64,000 bases of DNA, from positions 62,001 through 126,000 of the forward strand of contig NZ_RKRK01000002.1 of assembly GCF_003815035.1 (NCBI RefSeq), in the 5' to 3' direction. Made by a program: the position numbers and the translations under genes. Origin of the DNA: Abyssicoccus albus (GTDB lineage: Bacteria > Bacillota > Bacilli > Staphylococcales > Abyssicoccaceae). The notes beneath the pieces were generated by a model, which worked only from the letters and a program-made list of their open reading frames with translations, made no database searches and was not told where the DNA came from. Below are positions 60,385-64,000 of this stretch, in pieces; position 1 is the first letter of the stretch, and each line of letters begins with the position of its first letter.

Positions 60385-61896
60385 ATGGAATGGACGAGAG
60401 AAATGAAGTATCGAACGTTAGAAGATGTAACTTCTGAAGAAATCAATCGATTAATCAATAAAGTGGATAAAGCACCTTGGCGTCAGACGTATCATATTCA
60501 ACCGATCTCTGGCTTATTAAACGATCCAAATGGCCTTGTCTATCACGATGGTCTATACCATGTTTTTTACCAATGGCATCCACTAGGTGCAGTACATGGT
60601 ATGAAGTATTGGTATCATTTAACATCTAACGATTTAGTTCACTTCAAAGCGATTGGACCTACTGTTAAACCCAATCATCATTATGATTCTCACGGTGCTT
60701 ATAGTGGTTCAGCAATTGTCGTGGATAATGAATTGAAACTTGTTTATACCGGAAATCATCGCACGAAACAATGGGAACGAATCCCTTACCAAGTAATTAC
60801 AACGTTAAACAATAATACAACAGCGGATAAGCGCGCTTTTGTCGAAGGACCACCAGCAGGATACACCGAACACTTTAGAGATCCTAAAGTATGGTATGAC
60901 AGTAATCGAAATAAGTATTATGCAGTGATCGGAGCTCAACGGGTTAACGAGACGGGGACAATCGTCGTCTATGAGTCAACAGATTTCAAAGATTGGCAAA
61001 TGATGGGCGAACTGAAGACCGATTATAAATCGTTTGGCTACATGTGGGAATGTCCTGATTTATTCAACATCGATGGCCATGATATCGTCCTTTTTTGCCC
61101 TCAAGGCATTGATCGTGAAGGCAATCGATATCGAAACATTTATCAATCTGGATACTTAATAGGATCATTAGATTTCGATTCAATGACATTATCCCATGAT
61201 GAATTTGAAGAATTAGACCATGGATTCGACTTCTACGCCCCACAAACGATGATTGGCGAGCACGGAGAACGTATTTTAATCGGTTGGATGGGATTACCAG
61301 ATATTGAGTACCCGACAGATGTTGATGAATGGGCCCACTGTTTAACAATGCCTAGAACGTTATCGGTTAGAGATGATCAACTGATTCAACAACCGTTTAA
61401 AGCGTTACAACAATTAAGACAATCAGAAACCAAGCAATCACTGAATGTCACATCAAATCCAAAGACTATAAATGAGATGACTGGAACGCATTACGAACTC
61501 ATCGTTAAGATTAACGATAATCAATCGAATACATTCCATATTGATCTCCGACAATCAGAAGATGAACGTACACGACTAACATATGATGCAACATCTCAAC
61601 AACTGACACTCGATCGATCAAAGAGTGGCGTATTACCGAATGGAGTAGATGGAACATCAAGGACAACTAAACTTACTAATCCATTGGGCACATTACAAAT
61701 ATTTGTCGATACATCGAGTATTGAAATGTTCATTAATGATGGTGAACGTGTGATGACTGCAAGAATATTCCCGAAAGATTCATCTGATCAAATAACATTG
61801 ACTTCAGAAGGTGGAGACGTGTCACTGGATATGACGAAATATGATTTGAAAGGAGATATAATATGCCAAAACTATACGCAATCGGAGAAGCATTAA
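60385..61896 (+). CDS. scrB: sucrose-6-phosphate hydrolase (GH32)
   Basis: This 503-aa five-bladed beta-propeller glycosidase has the nucleophile Asp in SGLLNDPNGLVYHDG (about residue 50). Further motifs are SGSAIV, the transition-state stabiliser FRDPKVWYD and the acid/base Glu in MWECPDLFNID, plus a C-terminal beta-sandwich domain. It splits sucrose-6-phosphate made by the PTS into glucose-6-phosphate and fructose. AAAGGAGGGG precedes the ATG. It overlaps scrK by 34 bases, so the two are coupled. Confidence 0.95.
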   Translation: MEWTREMKYRTLEDVTSEEINRLINKVDKAPWRQTYHIQPISGLLNDPNGLVYHDGLYHVFYQWHPLGAVHGMKYWYHLTSNDLVHFKAIGPTVKPNHHYDSHGAYSGSAIVVDNELKLVYTGNHRTKQWERIPYQVITTLNNNTTADKRAFVEGPPAGYTEHFRDPKVWYDSNRNKYYAVIGAQRVNETGTIVVYESTDFKDWQMMGELKTDYKSFGYMWECPDLFNIDGHDIVLFCPQGIDREGNRYRNIYQSGYLIGSLDFDSMTLSHDEFEELDHGFDFYAPQTMIGEHGERILIGWMGLPDIEYPTDVDEWAHCLTMPRTLSVRDDQLIQQPFKALQQLRQSETKQSLNVTSNPKTINEMTGTHYELIVKINDNQSNTFHIDLRQSEDERTRLTYDATSQQLTLDRSKSGVLPNGVDGTSRTTKLTNPLGTLQIFVDTSSIEMFINDGERVMTARIFPKDSSDQITLTSEGGDVSLDMTKYDLKGDIICQNYTQSEKH

Positions 61897-62825
61897 TTGA
61901 CTTTATCCCTCAGACAAAAGGTGTAGAACTGAAACGTGTTAAAGGATTTGAATCACAAGTCGGTGGGGCACCAGCAAACGTTGCGAGCTGTGTGGCAAAG
62001 CTCGGTGGAGAATCAGCATTGATCACTCAACTAGGTAATGATGCATTTGGAGATCTTATTACAGAAACCCTTGATGAGCAAGGTGTTGATACATCTTTTA
62101 TTCAGAGAACAGATGAAGCCAATACAGGACTCGCCTTTGTCAGTTTGACGGAATCTGGTGAACGAGACTTTGCATTCTATCGTAAACCATCAGCGGATAT
62201 GTTGTTAAACCAATCAACAATTCAAACAGACTTTCAATCAACAGATATGCTTCACTTCTGTTCAGTTGATCTTATTCCATCACCAATGAAAGAAGCGCAT
62301 GTCGAAGTCATCGAACGAATGGAATCAGCAGGCGGCACAATCATCTTTGACCCGAACTTAAGATTCCCTTTATGGCCATCGGTTGAAGCGCTGAAAGAAA
62401 CAGTGCTTGAATTCATGCCGAAAGCACATATCGTTAAGATCGCCGATGAGGAGTTAGAATATTTAACAGGCAGTGCAGACTCTAGCTCGTTACAACAGTT
62501 ATTTACTGGAAATACAGAAGTTATTATTTACACAGAGGGCGCAGACGGAGCTTCCATTTATACGAAGGACGGCAAAATCGCACATGACGAAGGATATACC
62601 GTTGACGTTCAAGACACAACAGGCGCAGGTGACGCATTCATCGGTTCAATCATTTATCAATTACTCGAAGCACGACTTGAGCAACAACCAATACAATATA
62701 TTCAAAAGAACGCAGTGAACTTGTTGAAATTTAGCAATGCAGTCGGCGCATTATCCACAACGAAGAAAGGCGCGATTGAAAGTTTGCCGACAGCGCAAGA
62801 AATTGATCGATTTATTAATCAATAA
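61863..62825 (+). CDS. scrK: fructokinase (PfkB family)
   Basis: This 320-aa ribokinase-fold sugar kinase begins LYAIGEALIDFIP and has FESQVGGAPANVASCVAKLGG (PfkB signature 1). The anion-hole/catalytic motif DTTGAGDAFIGSIIYQLLE (signature 2, catalytic Asp) lies at about residues 250-268. It phosphorylates fructose released by ScrB. AAAGGAG lies eight bases before the ATG. It is within the sucrose operon and the PTS gene starts 34 bases after it. Confidence 0.93.
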   Translation: MPKLYAIGEALIDFIPQTKGVELKRVKGFESQVGGAPANVASCVAKLGGESALITQLGNDAFGDLITETLDEQGVDTSFIQRTDEANTGLAFVSLTESGERDFAFYRKPSADMLLNQSTIQTDFQSTDMLHFCSVDLIPSPMKEAHVEVIERMESAGGTIIFDPNLRFPLWPSVEALKETVLEFMPKAHIVKIADEELEYLTGSADSSSLQQLFTGNTEVIIYTEGADGASIYTKDGKIAHDEGYTVDVQDTTGAGDAFIGSIIYQLLEARLEQQPIQYIQKNAVNLLKFSNAVGALSTTKKGAIESLPTAQEIDRFINQ

Positions 62826-62859
62826 AAATTTTATAGATAAAAATAAAGGAGGAATAAAT

Positions 62860-64000
62860 ATGGCAATGTCAGATCAACAGATTGCAAAACAAGTCATTGA
62901 AGCCGTTGGAGGCCAAGAAAATATTAAGTCGATTGCACATTGTGCGACGAGATTACGTATCGTCTTACATAATAAAGAGAAGATTGATCAAGATATGATT
63001 GATAACACCGATAAAGTGAAAGGTGCATTTTTCAACTCAGGTCAATATCAAGTCATTTTTGGCACAGGAACAGTGAATAAAATTTATAACGCCGTTGAAA
63101 GTCTAGGGATTGAAGGACAATCAACGAGTGATGTGAAAGAAGAAGCGGAGAAACAAGGCAATATGTTCCAACGCGCAATTAGAACGTTTGGTGATGTCTT
63201 CGTACCCATTATCCCAGTACTTGTAGCGACAGGTTTATTTATGGGGTTACGTGGCGTATTAATGAATGAACAAATCTTATCTTGGATGGGTATGGCACCT
63301 GATGATATTTCTGAGAATTTCATTCTCTTCACGCAAGTTTTAACAGACACAGCGTTTGCATTCTTACCAGCGCTTGTAGCATGGAGTGCGTTTAAAGTCT
63401 TTGGCGGCAGTCCAGTGCTCGGTATCGTCCTTGGTTTGATGCTCGTTAATCCATCTTTACCGAATGCCTACGCCGTTGGTGACGGATCTGCAGAACCGTT
63501 GAAGTTCTTTGGTATGATCCCAGTAGTAGGATATCAAGGATCAGTATTACCAGCATTCTTCGTCGGGTTAATCGGCGCGAAATTTGAGAAGTTCTTGCGT
63601 AAAAGAATCCCCGATGCGATTGATTTAATTGTGACACCATTTGTAACGTTACTTGTCATGATTACATTAGGGTTATTCGTCATCGGACCTGTATTCCATA
63701 GTATAGAGACAATCATCTTAACAGGTACAAAATGGGTATTAGACTTACCATTCGGAATCGCTGGATTACTTATTGGATTCTTCCAACAAATTATCGTTGT
63801 GACTGGGGTACATCATATCTTCAACTTCATGGAGATTCAACTATTAGAAGAGTTCAAGTACAATGAATTCAACCCAATCATCTCTGCAGCCATGACCGCA
63901 CAAGGCGCTGCAACAATAGCAGTCGGATTGAAGACACGTCAGAAGAAGTTGAAAGCATTAGCGCTCCCATCAGCATTCTCAGCATTCTTAGGGATTACAG
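62860..64000 (+). CDS. scrA: sucrose PTS EIIBC component, 3' end outside window
   Basis: About 380 residues are present before the right edge, and the frame is open throughout. The N-terminal IIB domain carries the phosphorylated Cys in SIAHCATRLRIVL (about residue 28). A IIC domain of many membrane helices follows, from VFVPIIPVLVATGLFMGLRG to the edge, with PALVAWSAFKVFGG, GIVLGLMLVNPSL and VVTGVHHIFNFMEIQLL. This is the sucrose/trehalose PTS family. The scrB and scrK context points to sucrose. AAGGAGG precedes the ATG. A C-terminal IIA domain cannot be judged. Confidence 0.93.
   Translation, partial: MAMSDQQIAKQVIEAVGGQENIKSIAHCATRLRIVLHNKEKIDQDMIDNTDKVKGAFFNSGQYQVIFGTGTVNKIYNAVESLGIEGQSTSDVKEEAEKQGNMFQRAIRTFGDVFVPIIPVLVATGLFMGLRGVLMNEQILSWMGMAPDDISENFILFTQVLTDTAFAFLPALVAWSAFKVFGGSPVLGIVLGLMLVNPSLPNAYAVGDGSAEPLKFFGMIPVVGYQGSVLPAFFVGLIGAKFEKFLRKRIPDAIDLIVTPFVTLLVMITLGLFVIGPVFHSIETIILTGTKWVLDLPFGIAGLLIGFFQQIIVVTGVHHIFNFMEIQLLEEFKYNEFNPIISAAMTAQGAATIAVGLKTRQKKLKALALPSAFSAFLGIT

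Overview
The window is a chromosomal segment of a low-GC Gram-positive coccus of the family Staphylococcaceae. The gene order sstABCD-murB, pepT, gdpS, tagO, fakB1, comFA-comFC-hpf-secA-prfB, uvrBA-hprK-lgt, trxB-rapZ-yvcK-whiA, clpP, cggR-gapA-pgk-tpiA-gpmI-eno, secG-est-rnr-smpB-ssrA is the staphylococcal backbone as I remember it. A c-type cytochrome lipoprotein and a ResA-like thiol-disulfide protein lie between prfB and uvrB. S. aureus has no c-type cytochromes, so an oxidase-positive relative (Mammaliicoccus or Macrococcus type) is plausible. I cannot fix the species from sequence alone.

Region 1-7.1 kb holds queuosine precursor genes (queC partial, queF) with a preQ1-I riboswitch, a small lipoprotein, a degenerate SDR-like protein, and the Fur-boxed sstABCD catechol/siderophore iron importer followed by murB. 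Region 7.1-14 kb has two poorly known genes, a bacilliredoxin-like gene, and a compact minus-strand run yitT-gdpS-thrE-like pair-pepT. Region 14-23.8 kb has an LCP-family gene divergent from tagO, yigZ, fakB1, comFA/comFC, hpf and secA. Region 23.9-30 kb looks more accessory: a three-repeat acidic lipoprotein, prfB with its programmed +1 frameshift, cytochrome c551, a WalR-boxed LysM/NlpC-P60 cell-wall hydrolase, resA-like, an HD nucleotidase and csbA.

Region 30-46 kb is housekeeping: the LexA-boxed uvrB-uvrA, then hprK-lgt-acyltransferase-TPR, trxB-rapZ-yvcK-whiA, clpP under a CtsR box, and a PdaC-like peptidoglycan deacetylase with a WalR box. Region 46-54 kb has tRNA-Arg(CCG) leading into a glutaredoxin-like gene, then the glycolytic genes. 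Their repressor cggR has no ordinary start codon where homology says it should begin. Region 54-64 kb has secG, est, rnr, smpB and ssrA (tag GKQNNFAVAA), then a sucrose locus scrR-scrB-scrK-scrA that runs off the right edge.

The most unusual DNA is a pair of non-coding tandem arrays, one just after eno (51-bp period, about four units) and one just after ssrA (52-bp period, five to six units). The two share almost no sequence but have the same design: a 31-nt inverted repeat starting CTG and ending AG, then a 20-21-nt purine-rich spacer ending in AAA. No cas genes, transposase or integrase are visible. This is my best candidate for something undescribed.

All functional calls rest on reading the translations and motifs by eye. 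No database search, folding program or alignment was run. Comparisons with S. aureus and B. subtilis proteins are from memory.
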